DNA of 64,000 nt from positions 1,475,086 through 1,539,085 of the forward strand of contig CAUYUJ010016060.1 of NCBI GenBank assembly GCA_963575745.1, read 5' to 3'. Origin of the DNA: Prorocentrum cordatum (lineage: Eukaryota > Sar > Dinophyceae > Prorocentrales > Prorocentraceae). This document shows positions 48,954-57,778 of this stretch, one piece after another; within the stretch, counting starts at the first letter, position 1, and each line of letters begins with the position of its first letter. Position numbers and translations under genes: made by a program. The notes below the pieces were generated by a model. That model had not been told where the DNA came from, did no database searches, and was given only the letters and a program-made list of their open reading frames with translations.

Positions 48954-50432
48954 ATGGCAGAGTACAAGGCCTTCACGGGCTACGCGCGTCGCCTCGGCGA
49001 CGCTGGTCAAGTTGTGCAGGAGCGCACGGTTTCTGGGGCCCTCAGAAATCACATCCTCTGTGCTTTAGGGATGTTCCAGGGGCCGTGCGATAGGGATGTT
49101 TCAGGGGCCGTGCTTTAGGGATGAGTGCGTTCCTGGAGGGAGCACAGAGGATGTGATCTCTGGGGTCCTCAGAAATCACATCCTCTGTGCTTTAGGGATG
49201 TTTCAAGGGCCGTGCTTTAGGGATGTTTCAGGGGCCGTGCTTTAAGGATGAGTGCGTTCCTGGAGGGAGCACAGAAGATGTTATTTCTGGGGCCCTCTGA
49301 AATCACATCCTCTGTGCTTTAGGGATGTTTCAGGGGCCGTGCGATAGGGATGTTTCAGGGGCCGCAGGGGCCGTGCTTTAGGGATGAGTGCGTTCCTGGA
49401 GGGAGCACAGAGGATGTGATCTCTGGGGTCCTCAGACATCACATCCTCTGTGCTTTAGGGATGTTTCAAGGGCCGTGCTTTAGGGATGTTTCAGGGGCCG
49501 TGCTTTCGGGATGAGTGCGTTCGTGGAGGGAGCACAGAGGATGTCATTTCTGGGACCCTCTGAAATCACATCCTCTGTGCTTTAGGGATGTTTCAGGGGC
49601 CTGCTGTTGCTGATTATGCTCCTCCTCCTCCTCCTTCTCCTCTTCCTCTTAACGCTTCCCCCATACAGCAGCGTCCTCTAACATTTCCCCCATCACATCC
49701 TCTGTGCTCCCTCCAGGAACGCACTCATCCCTACAGCACGGCCCCTGAAACATCCCTAAAGCACGGCCCCTGAAACATCCCTAGAGCACGACCCCGTGGG
49801 CCTCATGGGCACTCTGGGCCCTCCTGGAACCCCGTGGGCCCTCTTGGGGCCCTCTGCCTCGTGGAAATCCCGTGGGCCCTCTTGGGCCCTCCTGGGCCCG
49901 TGGACATTCTTGGGACCTTGGGGCCTACTGGGGCACCCTATTAGGAGCCCTCCTTGGGATTTTTGGACGAGAGACCCACGTGCGCGCGTGCCCTTTGTAG
50001 GAGCCTCCGCCGCGCAGCGTGGAGGCGATCGTCGAGGTGCCAGATAGTCTCGAGGAGACGCAGGGCGCGGAGCTCGAGTCGACGCCCACGAGTGCTTTCG
50101 AGAAGGCTGGGGGAACGCTCGAGGAGATGGGCGTAGTCGCATCAGCGTGGCAGCTGCAGCCCGACAAGTACAACGGCAAGCTCATCGACTCCGTGGACAC
50201 CTTTCTCCTGAGGATCGCCGAGACCAAGACCATGGTTCTCACCAAGCCTGAGTTCATCCAGACAGTGGAGGATCTCTACGATGAGTTCAAAGAGCTGAAC
50301 CTGCACATCAAGACGTACAACCAGCCGAGGCGCTCCGTCAAGCGGCATGCCAGCGACCCGCCTGATTGCGACGACACGGCGGGCTGCGACACGTTGCCAG
50401 ACACGATGCCAGACACGCTGGTAGAGTACTAA
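48954..50432 (+). CDS. Small unknown protein, two exons (48954-49028 and 50001-50432)
   Basis: Exon 1 encodes 25 residues (MAEYKAFTGYARRLGDAGQV...) and stops at a GT donor (GCACG|GTTTCT, 49029). Exon 2 starts after a clean acceptor (GTGCCCTTTGTAG, AG at 49999-50000). Both junctions are phase 0, so the frame continues without adjustment to a TAA at 50432, giving about 168 residues. Exon 2 is acidic (VEAIVEVPDSLEETQGAELE) with a helical middle (SVDTFLLRIAETKTMVLTK, FIQTVEDLYDEFKELNLHIK) and a short PDTMPDTL tail. No known domain. A relict spliced leader precedes exon 1. The 972-bp intron is filled by satellite DNA. Splice sites are predicted by eye only. Confidence 0.6.
49060..49770. repeat. 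TTTAGGGATGTTTCAGGGGC satellite
   Basis: Four higher-order units of about 125-137 bp. Each contains two or three ~27-bp subunits (GCTTTAGGGATGTTTCAGGG) plus GAGTGCGTTCCTGGAGGGAG, and a hairpin CACAGAGGATGTGATCTCTG...ATCACATCCTCTGTG. The last ~80 bp (49689-49770) are an inverted partial copy. It lies inside the proposed intron. Confidence 0.88.
49790..49945. repeat. CCTCTTGGGCCC array
   Basis: Irregular GGGCCCTCTTGGGGCC and CCCGTGGGCCCTC units, reverse orientation of the CCAAGAGG class, at the 3' end of the proposed intron. A similar short array lies at 48770-48850 upstream of exon 1. Confidence 0.7.
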
Positions 50433-50739
50433 GTGGTACGATTGCTCCTTCAGTGCTGGTGCTGTGAGGCCCAATCTCTTTCTAGAGGCCCAGAGCCCGT
50501 TCCAGTCAGTCGGCGACGACGGTCGCCCCTCTTGGCTAGAGGCACAACGTTATCCTCCCTCCCTCTTCCCCCCTTCCCTATTCTTTCGGAGGGGGGTCGA
50601 GGATCAATGATCGAGGATTTCCAATTTAACGGAGGAGAAGAGGGGGAATGAGGAATTCATGAGGAGAGGGGGGACGCACGGAAAACGGCACCAAGGCCCA
50701 CGGGCGCCCCGCGGCCCAGGCCCCCCAAGGCCCCGAGAC

Positions 50740-50940
50740 CCTGGGAAACAAGAAAAAAGCCGGAAAAAGCCGGAAAAAGCCGGAATTCTGCCGATTCTGC
50801 CAGGCCCCCTCGGCAGAATTCTGTTTTTTCACGAAACCCTTGTTTTTTACAATAGAAAATGAAAAAAAACAGAATTCTGCCAGCAGGGCAAGACAGACTC
50901 GACAGAATTCTGTTTTTTTCTGTTTTTTTCTGTCAATTTT
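50740..50940. repeat. AAAAAGCCGG and CAGAATTCTG repeats
   Basis: Three AAAAAGCCGG units, then inverted GAATTCTGCC / GGCAGAATTC pairs and T runs. 50878-50930 is the second copy of the block at 48188. Confidence 0.75.
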
Positions 50941-50962
50941 TGGGATCACTGGTGCTCGGGCC

Positions 50963-50983
50963 CCGTTGCCAGTCGGGCTCAAG
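50963..50983 (+). other. Relict spliced leader of the 51.0-kb gene
   Basis: CCGTTGCCAGTCGGGCTCAA plus G matches 17 of 21 leader bases without gaps, with both ends (CCGT and GGCTCAAG) preserved. It ends 43 nt before the ATG at 51027. Confidence 0.65.
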
Positions 50984-51026
50984 AGCACTTCGAGCTAGGG
51001 GCGCCCCCGTTGCGGGCTCCGTCGAG

Positions 51027-51422
51027 ATGGGCCCCAAGGCCAAGAAGAAGGGCAAGGAGGTCAGGCCGCTGGAGGTCCCAGAGGTCGCCCAGGCCGACGT
51101 GGAGGCGGCGCGGAAGCTGCTCGCTGATAAGGATGAGCTCAAGCGCCAGCGGAGTAACATGAAGTACTGGCTGCAGTCGCAGAGCATGGACAAGAGCTAC
51201 GACATCTTGACTAGCGATGCCAAGATGGAGTTTCTCGAGAAGCACTTGGCCAGCAAGATCGCCAAAGGGGCGATCAAGACTAGTCTCAAGACCTCGAAGA
51301 GCATCGATGTCACGACCACCAACGCTAACAACTTCACTTGGATGAACAAGAAGCAGATGATCGACATGTGGGGCCCAGAGAAGACGGAGGCAAAACTTGC
51401 TTCAGGAACTCGTCACACGTAA
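51027..51422 (+). CDS. Lys-rich unknown protein, first block (probable exon)
   Basis: Starts MGPKAKKKGKEVRPLEVP at the ATG after the leader relict. The first ~12 residues are basic. Residues 25-60 form a charged helix (VEAARKLLADKDELKRQRS) followed by MKYWLQSQSMDKSYDILTSD, AKMEFLEKHLASKIAKG and WMNKKQMIDMWGPEKTEAK. The frame ends in TAA at 51422. That stop overlaps a good donor (CACAC|GTAAGA, GT at 51419), and another coding-like block opens at about 51700, so the stop is probably intronic. The phases I can derive for the GTAAGA donor and the AG at 51699 do not match, so the exact junction is unresolved. No known domain; I would treat it as a dinoflagellate-type family of unknown role. Confidence 0.6.
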   Translation: MGPKAKKKGKEVRPLEVPEVAQADVEAARKLLADKDELKRQRSNMKYWLQSQSMDKSYDILTSDAKMEFLEKHLASKIAKGAIKTSLKTSKSIDVTTTNANNFTWMNKKQMIDMWGPEKTEAKLASGTRHT

Positions 51423-51597
51423 GATGATAAAATGAAGCACGACTTAACACTCGGACTTTAACAACTAGAAGTCATACCATCAACTAGAAATCATAACAAC
51501 AATGGTTAATAACAAACACGTCATCATCATCACAACGACCACCAACACAATCAACAATGACAGCAACGACGACGGCAACTAAGCAACGCTCGCAGCA

Positions 51598-51647
51598 ATT
51601 GGCGGGTGCTGCCACTGTCGTTAACGACAGTGGCAGCACCCGCCAAT
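51598..51647. repeat. Perfect 50-bp palindrome
   Basis: Two 25-bp arms without any spacer. The left arm reads ATTGGCGGGTGCTGCCACTG then TCGTT; the right arm is its exact reverse complement. The centre is GTTAAC. It lies between the two coding blocks at 51027 and 51700 in otherwise A/C-rich DNA. Confidence 0.97.
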
Positions 51648-51699
51648 GCACGCACACCTAAGCACTTAGGGCAACTAATGTAACACCACTGCCCGCAAG

Positions 51700-52331
51700 G
51701 AAAACTCGAAGAACGACCTGATCAAGATACGAATGAGACAGGGGAGTGGCTGACGGAGTACAAGATCTGGCAGCAGACGGGAGGTCGGGCTGATCAGACG
51801 AGGAGCGGGCAGGAGCTCGAGGGCGGGCAGGAGCTCGACAAGGAGGGTGCGAAGGAGGCCTTGGACAACCTGATCGATGCGGCTAGCGTCATGGAACCAA
51901 GATCGTCATCGGGCTCAGGGCGCGCTGCCACTGACGACACGACGCAGGCGACCGTGAAGGCGGAGCCGCAGGAGGAGATCCCCAACCAGAAGACCCTGGA
52001 CAGCCTGAAGAAAGATGCGTCCATCGTGTTGGTCAACGTTGGGAAGTCAATCACATCGTTAAAAACAATGTTCGAGATGACGCTGGAGGGCAAGTACGTG
52101 GAGGCCCTGCATGCGGACATCAAAGTTGCGATACCGAAGATGGCGGCGGTGTACAAAAAGATCGAGGGTGTAGTGACAAAAAAAGTGACTGACGAGGCCG
52201 TGCTGCTGAGCGTTGCCCAGAGCCTCGACAGGGAGTACAAGGCGTACAACGATCTCAAAGAGGCCACTGACAAGATGTGCCCGCAGAAGAAGAAGCAGAA
52301 GGCCCTGAAAAAGGACAACGAGGGCTCGTGA
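51700..52331 (+). CDS. Lys-rich unknown protein, second block (probable exon)
   Basis: The frame is open from just after an AG at 51699 (GCCCGCAAG) and encodes about 210 residues to a TGA. Early residues are acidic and Gln-rich (TGEWLTEYKIWQQTGGRADQ, KEGAKEALDNLIDAASVMEP). Then come a linker and a helical region (TLDSLKKDASIVLVNVGKSI, YVEALHADIKVAIPKMAAVY, SLDREYKAYNDLKEATDKM). It ends in a Lys cluster (CPQKKKQKALKKDN). The context and matching composition suggest it is the C-terminal exon of the gene starting at 51027. An internal ATG at 51892 would give a shorter stand-alone protein. No known domain. Confidence 0.55.
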
Positions 52332-52589
52332 CTCTTGTGGTGCTCGCTCTTTTCCTCGTGACTCTTGCGGTGCTCGCTCTTTTCCACTCGAGCGCAAGCT
52401 GCAGCTTGCGGGGGTAATCCTGAGGACAGGCTCAGGGCACTTGGACACAGCTCAGGCGGGTGATGATCATCCCTCGAGGAGCCCAGGGGAGTTGCCATGT
52501 TATGCGTGGGCAGGCTGGGGAAACATGCAAAAAACAAAGATGCATGCAACAAAAACAAATGACAAAGATGCAACAAGCAGGATGAGGAC

Positions 52590-52805
52590 GAGCAGGAGGA
52601 GAACGAGGATGAGATGGAGAGGGGGAGGAGAAGAAGCAGGAGGAGGAGGAGGAGCAGCAGGAGGAGGAGGAGGAGGAGCAGAATCAACAACAGCACGACT
52701 GAGAAGGAGCGGAAACGGTAAGAGGAAGCAGAGGAGGAGGAGGAGGAGGAGGAGGAGGAGGAGGAGGAGAAGCAGGAGTGAGGAGGAGGAGCAGCAGAAG
52801 GAGGA
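52590..52805. repeat. GGA/GAG/GCA microsatellite
   Basis: (GGA)n with GCA and AGC interruptions. Coding-like frames here are artefacts. Confidence 0.9.
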
Positions 52806-52825
52806 GGAAGGGACATCTTTTGTGA

Positions 52826-53100
52826 CACTACGCTCCGCTTCACGGAGAACCATGTGCGGTCGATCTTCACACTCAGTAGAAGGGGTATCTGTTGTGACAT
52901 TAAGCTCCGCTTCACGGCGCCACGGCTGGGGGGGAAACGCGACATAATATCACAGAATACCAGACTACCATAAGAAACCAGACTACCATAAGAAACCAGA
53001 CTACTATAAGAAACCAGACTACCATAAAAAACCAGACTACCACAAGAAACCAGACTACCATAAGAAAACTGACACTAAGCTCCGCTTCACTGAGAACCGT
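52826..53100. repeat. CTCCGCTTCAC repeats and 18-bp CCAGACTACCATAAGAAA minisatellite
   Basis: Three copies of GACAYTAMGCTCCGCTTCAC occur at about 52829, 52896 and 53078. Between them, 52956-53068 holds six tandem copies of an 18-bp unit CCAGACTACCATAAGAAA. They lie upstream of a CACTA-like transposase gene and could be subterminal repeats; two of the three longer copies begin with CACTA. Confidence 0.7.
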
Positions 53101-53346
53101 GGGGCAGTAACCCTTGACCAAGTACTGAAGGAGAGGGGCGTGAGGTCGCAGGGGTGGGAGGCCTCGTCGCCGCGGCTGGATTCGGCTCGAGTCGCGGACG
53201 GGGCCGGTAACTTTTCAAGTTGCTCGAGTCGCATCTTGAAGAAATGCGAAGACTGGATTTCATTATGTTCCAACTCTCCTGGTGCTCTAAGTGGCAGCTC
53301 GGTCATCCGTTTGGTATGAGGGTGTTAGCCCCCGCCTCCCGCTCCT

Positions 53347-53367
53347 CAGCAGCCGTTTTGGCACAAT
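53347..53367 (+). other. Relict spliced leader of the CACTA-like gene
   Basis: AGCCGTTTTGGCACAA lies inside a 21-base window matching the leader at 16 positions without gaps. It ends 62 nt before the ATG at 53430. Confidence 0.55.
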
Positions 53368-53429
53368 TTCGGAGCAGGCTTCTGCGTCGACTGCATTTCA
53401 TTGCATACATGTTCTCATACACTTGAAAA

Positions 53430-55298
53430 GTGATGATGTTTTGGATGTTTGCACGTGTTGTTTGCTGTGCAAGCCTGGTGGCAATGGGTAAGCGTGGTAT
53501 TCGTGACCGAGTACGCGAGGAGAGTGCTGATCAACCTCAGAGCCCTTTGCCCTCGGAACCACTTCGTCGAGGAGGCGTTCGGCATCGGGTAGCTGGGGAA
53601 ATGCTGAAAGCGGGCGCTGCCCCGATACCGTTGGGCAACGGTGTTCGGAAGAGGGTCGTGGATGATCAAACGGCTGAGTCGAGACCAGACCCCACGCCGC
53701 TAACAGATTCTCTGCGACGGGATTGGGCGAGAGGGAAGCTACCAGCTAACAAAGTATTGGAGTACGGTTCTGGGGCAGCTGCTCAGGGGGCACGGGGCCT
53801 GGGCCGCATGGGCAACGCTCCCGACGACCCCAAACATGCACATAGAAACCTACTTCGCGCCTTTGGATGGCCTTCTGGGGCCCCTGAAGTTCAGTGGATC
53901 AACGTTGCAGTTCCTGGCGATCCGCCGAAGGCGCATCCTGTGGTAGACCCCCGCTGCATGTTCGAGAGCATCGCCAAGAAAGGCGGTGAGGGTTTCGACA
54001 AGAAAATTCGCGGCCTGCCAGGTGACGCCAATGAGTTTTGGAAGGAGATGAGAGAGCACGTTATATACGCATCAAGTCGGACGCACATAGATCACACCCA
54101 TTCAATTCCTCTGACGATTCACGGGGACGGCGCAGCAACCCACAAGACGGATGGTCTCTTTACGATTAGTTGGACGAGCCTCCTCAGCAAGGGATCCACA
54201 CGGGCAACTCACTTCATCTTCACAGTTGTTCAGAAGTCAGAAATGCATTCGGGCACCCTCGAGATTCTATTTGCCGACCTCGCGGAAAGAATGATTCAGT
54301 TGATGCGCGGGGTGCGTGGGGACGGCACGCCGCTGCGTGCCAACGGCTACAAGGGAATTGTTGTGATGTTACGTGGGGACTGGGAATTCTTCACTCAAGC
54401 TCTAAACTTCCCTAGGTGGGACTCAAGCCCTAACATGTGTTGGATGTGCAGTGCGACCAATTCCTTGGATTCAGATCTATGTTGGACCAAGCGTGGCTGG
54501 CGCAGAACGATGAAATCCCATGAGTCTTACCTGGAGTCCCTTCGAGAGAGCGGCTCTCCGCTGCCAGCGCTATTTCGAATCACGTCGCTGAGGTTGGAGG
54601 GCGTTGCCCTCGATTGCCTCCACGTTCTGGACCAAGGCATAGCTTCCCACATCATTGCAAACGCTCTGGTGGAGGTCATGGGCCTTGGCCACTGGGGCGG
54701 GAACCAGCAGCTTCAAGCCCAAGGTCTCGAGAAAAGCATCAAGAGCTGGTACGATAACCATCGCACCGATTCGCGCATCCAGGGGAAGCTCACATACGAG
54801 CGGCTCAAGACGTCAAACGACTGGCCCAAGCTCAAAGCAAAAGGTGCAGCTACAAGGCATCTATCTAAGTATGCAGCCCATATTACCCGTGTTCACAACA
54901 GTGGAGATTTGCACGATAACCGTCGTCATGCGATATGCCATTTGCTCAGCCGCTTCCACGAGATTATCGACGAGCAGCCGAGGCAGCTGAGCGACGAAGC
55001 GAAAAGAGAGATCAGCACGTTGTCAGAGTTTTTGGTGTCGATTTACACAAATCTTGCAGACGAGGCGTTGTTAAATAACAAACGCATGTGGAAGATGACA
55101 GCAAAGTGCCATGCATTTCAACACCTGTGCGAAGTGCAGGCTGGCTCCCTGATCAATCCGACATACACATGGAATTATGCCCCAGAGGATTTACAGAGAG
55201 TCATGAAATATATAGCTTTGAGTTGCCATAAACACAACACGCCGTACATGGTTATCTTCAAATGGTTGGTTGATGCATTTGACGACTTCGACGATTGA
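53430..55298 (+). CDS. CACTA/Plavaka-like DDE transposase
   Basis: A protein of 622 residues from 53430, or 606 from the in-frame ATG at 53478 (MGKRGIRDRVREESADQ), which looks a more natural N-terminus. Numbering from 53478: a Pro/Arg-rich N-terminal third; IPLTIHGDGAATHKTDGLF with Asp217; VVMLRGDWEFF with Asp301; then MCWMC with Cys321 and Cys324; and LDCLHVLDQGIASHI (His382, Asp385, Gly387). The order Asp, GD-x(n)-CxxC, then DxxHxLxxG follows Tnp2-type (EnSpm/CACTA, Plavaka) transposases, where the CxxC insertion sits inside the RNase H fold. The final Glu was not assigned. The frame is intact. A leader relict precedes it and a 44-bp tandem duplication follows the stop. Confidence 0.65.
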   Translation: MMMFWMFARVVCCASLVAMGKRGIRDRVREESADQPQSPLPSEPLRRGGVRHRVAGEMLKAGAAPIPLGNGVRKRVVDDQTAESRPDPTPLTDSLRRDWARGKLPANKVLEYGSGAAAQGARGLGRMGNAPDDPKHAHRNLLRAFGWPSGAPEVQWINVAVPGDPPKAHPVVDPRCMFESIAKKGGEGFDKKIRGLPGDANEFWKEMREHVIYASSRTHIDHTHSIPLTIHGDGAATHKTDGLFTISWTSLLSKGSTRATHFIFTVVQKSEMHSGTLEILFADLAERMIQLMRGVRGDGTPLRANGYKGIVVMLRGDWEFFTQALNFPRWDSSPNMCWMCSATNSLDSDLCWTKRGWRRTMKSHESYLESLRESGSPLPALFRITSLRLEGVALDCLHVLDQGIASHIIANALVEVMGLGHWGGNQQLQAQGLEKSIKSWYDNHRTDSRIQGKLTYERLKTSNDWPKLKAKGAATRHLSKYAAHITRVHNSGDLHDNRRHAICHLLSRFHEIIDEQPRQLSDEAKREISTLSEFLVSIYTNLADEALLNNKRMWKMTAKCHAFQHLCEVQAGSLINPTYTWNYAPEDLQRVMKYIALSCHKHNTPYMVIFKWLVDAFDDFDD

Positions 55299-55299
55299 T

Positions 55300-55387
55300 G
55301 AATCGTTGTTTGGGCGATTCGCGGAGACATCATACTACAGCATGAATCGCTGTTTGGGCGATTCGCGGAGAAATCATACTACAGCAT
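55300..55387. repeat. 44-bp tandem duplication after the transposase stop
   Basis: 55300-55343 and 55344-55387 differ at two positions. Each contains GAATCG..CGATTC, a small hairpin, and TCATACTACAGCAT. It begins two bases after the TGA. Confidence 0.9.
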
Positions 55388-55424
55388 CACACCTGCATTG
55401 TCATCACACTCACCTCAACATCAA

Positions 55425-55497
55425 CATCAACAATAGCAACAAAAACAACAACAACAACAACAGCAACAGCAACAACAACAACAACAGCAGCAGCAGC

Positions 55498-55528
<31 letters not shown>

Positions 55529-55545
55529 TCATCAACATCAGCATC
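55425..55545. repeat. CAA microsatellite
   Basis: (CAA)n with CAG and CAT interruptions. Confidence 0.93.
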
Positions 55546-56094
55546 GCAGTAACGTCACACTAACAAGGGCATCACATGAACATCGCATGATGCCATCATA
55601 ACAATATACCCAGCACCTACTTCACTCATTCTCATTCGTTTCTTAGCAGGTGACTGTCTTCACGCTGTCTGGGGTACAGACGAAGGTTTCACTGGACATA
55701 CGAATGTTCATAGTCCTTGATATCGACGACGCCTACGGCGAATCACCGCCCCCCTGCCTTCTGGGAAACGCCTGTGTTAGTCCCCGTTCACCAATCCTGC
55801 TCCTCCCTTCTTTCCTTCTCACTTGTTCCTCTTTTTCCTCCTCGTCATCATCACAACCATCATCATCTTATCATTATTTCCTGGCATCCTCCTCTTGGTC
55901 ATCCCCTCCCTCTCTTCCTCCTCCGCCTCGTCCTCTTATTTTTGTTTCGCTCAAAAAATCATATGTATACAATCCTACATGGTAGCGGGGCCGCGCCTTA
56001 AGCCCAGAGGTGCCAACTCGTGACACTTCACGCCCTTTAACCCAAGATGTTAGAGCTGCGCTCGTTTTGTCCTCGGTGCCACACTCTTGGCGCT

Positions 56095-56360
56095 CGAGGG
56101 TGGTCGGGGCCCAAGAAACCCCCACGAGGCCCCAAACCGGCCCCCAAGATGCCGCATACCTGCTTCGAACAGGCCCTCGAGAAACAGCAAGGGGTTGTCA
56201 CAGAAAGGGGCCCTGAGTGACAACCCCAGCGCTGCGCCCAAGAGTTCCCCGGGAGGCCCTACGACGCCCGCAGGAGGCCCCAAGAGGTCCCCAAGATGCC
56301 CAAAAGAGGCCCCAATAAGCCCCATGAGGTCCCCAAGATAACCATCTTGGGCCCCGAGAG
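56095..56360. repeat. CCCCAAGAGG array
   Basis: Irregular GGCCCCAAGAGGTCCCCAAG units. Includes an inverted pair GGGGTTGTCACAGAAAGGGG / CCCTGAGTGACAACCCC near 56190-56225. It leads directly into pentamer element copy 2. Confidence 0.78.
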
Positions 56361-56378
56361 GGCTCAAGACGGTTAACG

Positions 56379-57127
56379 AATTATCCCAGTGCGACCCTAC
56401 CTAGGAGTTGGAGCCTCTAGGAAAGCAACAGTAGCAGCAGCAATAGTGGATGCTGTGCTATGCTCTGCTCTGCTCTGCTCTGCTCTGCTCTGCTCTACCC
56501 TGCTATGCTATGCTATGCTATGCTATGCTATGCTATGCTATGCTGCGCAATGCTATGCTGGGCTCGGCTAGGCTAGGTTAGGGTCTGCTATTCTATACTA
56601 TGCTATGATTTGCTGCGTTGTGCGATGCTAAGCAATGCTATGCTATGATATGTCATGATATGCTATGCTATGTTGCGCTATGCTATGCTATGCTATGCTA
56701 TGCTATGTTGTGCTATGATGTGCTAATGCTGCGCTGCGCTATGCTGCGTTGCGCTATGCTAAGGAAAGCTAAGCTATGCTAAGCTAAGCTAGGCTAGGCA
56801 AAGCTAAGCTAAGCTAAACTAAACCAAACTAAGCTAAGCTACGCTAAGGTAAGCTCAGCTAAGCCAAGCTAAGCTTAGCTAAGCTAAGCCAAGCTAAGCT
56901 AAGCTAAGCCAAGCTAGGCTAGGCAACGCTAAACTAAGCTAAGATGAGATAAGCTAAGCTAAGCTAAGCTAGGCTAAGCTAAACTTAGCTAAGCTAAGCT
57001 GGGTGAACCCATGGGGCGCATCTGGGGGAACCGCGGGGCAGATCCTGGGGGAACCGCCCGGAGCGTTTAGCACTGCCCGGCCCTTTAAGCCAACAGAGTA
57101 AGAACCCTTCTAGGCAGAGCCTAGGTA
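56379..57127. mobile_element. TGCTA/AAGCT pentamer element, copy 2
   Basis: A 749-bp relative of 38445-39218: the same left flank (AATTATCCCAGTGCGACC, TACCTAGGAG), the same graded pentamer array and the same right flank ending CTAGGTA. The unique flanks are far better conserved than the array. Confidence 0.85.
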
Positions 57128-57179
57128 GGGAAAACACAAAAAGATGTGAATCGCGATTCCCATATTTTCCTCCATCTCG

Positions 57180-57410
57180 CGAAGTCCGCAAGAGGCCCCA
57201 AAAGGCCCCCAGGAGGCCCCAAAACGTCCCCAAGAGGCCCAAACATATGCGCCAAGAGGCCCCCAAACGGCCCCCAATATGACTCAAAACTGCTTCCAAC
57301 ATGCCCCCGAACGGCATCCCATTATATCCCAACGAACATCCAATATGCCTCTAACCTATAACCCAGGCACGGTGGCGGGATGGGCCGAAGGCCACCAGAT
57401 AACAACCATG
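57180..57410. repeat. CCAAGAGGCCCC array and terminal CACGGTGGCGGGATGGGC motif
   Basis: The array to about 57320 degrades into unique sequence. It is followed by ACCCAGGCACGGTGGCGGGA, TGGGCCGAAGGCCACCAGAT. The same array-then-motif order occurs at 62480-62640 and, partly, at 37060-37185. Confidence 0.7.
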
Positions 57411-57701
57411 ACAGCAAGGCAACGAGACACCAACACCAACCATAAACATGAAACAGCAAGAAGCACAGCGCTGATAAGAACACGCATAACACGAATAACA
57501 TTCAATTGGCCATATTGGGCCGTGCTCTCGAACCCATGTCCACGCGCGATTTTGCCCAGTGGATCGATCTGTGAGGGTCCCGGGCCTCTTCGTCTTCACC
57601 ATTGTCCCCCTGCTGCAGCGGGCGCAGGGTTGCGAGGTGTTGCCTCTCCCCCTCATCTTCCCTGTCCTCTTCCCACTCCTGCTCCGCCCGTCTCATGTCC
57701 A

Positions 57702-57719
57702 CCGACATTTTTATTCAAA
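57702..57719 (+). other. Weak spliced-leader-like sequence upstream of the 57.8-kb gene
   Basis: CCGACATTTTTATTCAAA matches 13 of 18 aligned leader bases if three bases are deleted. It ends 59 nt before the ATG at 57779. Alone it would not be significant. Confidence 0.25.
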
Positions 57720-57778
57720 TAGGCGAGCACTTGCATCGCCTGACTTTTTCCCACTCCGCGGCCTACTTCCTCGCAGGG

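Noticed and set aside
49060-49600. Telomeric TTTAGGG repeats
   Set aside because: TTTAGGG appears once per ~27-bp subunit and never in tandem, so this is a satellite and not a telomere.
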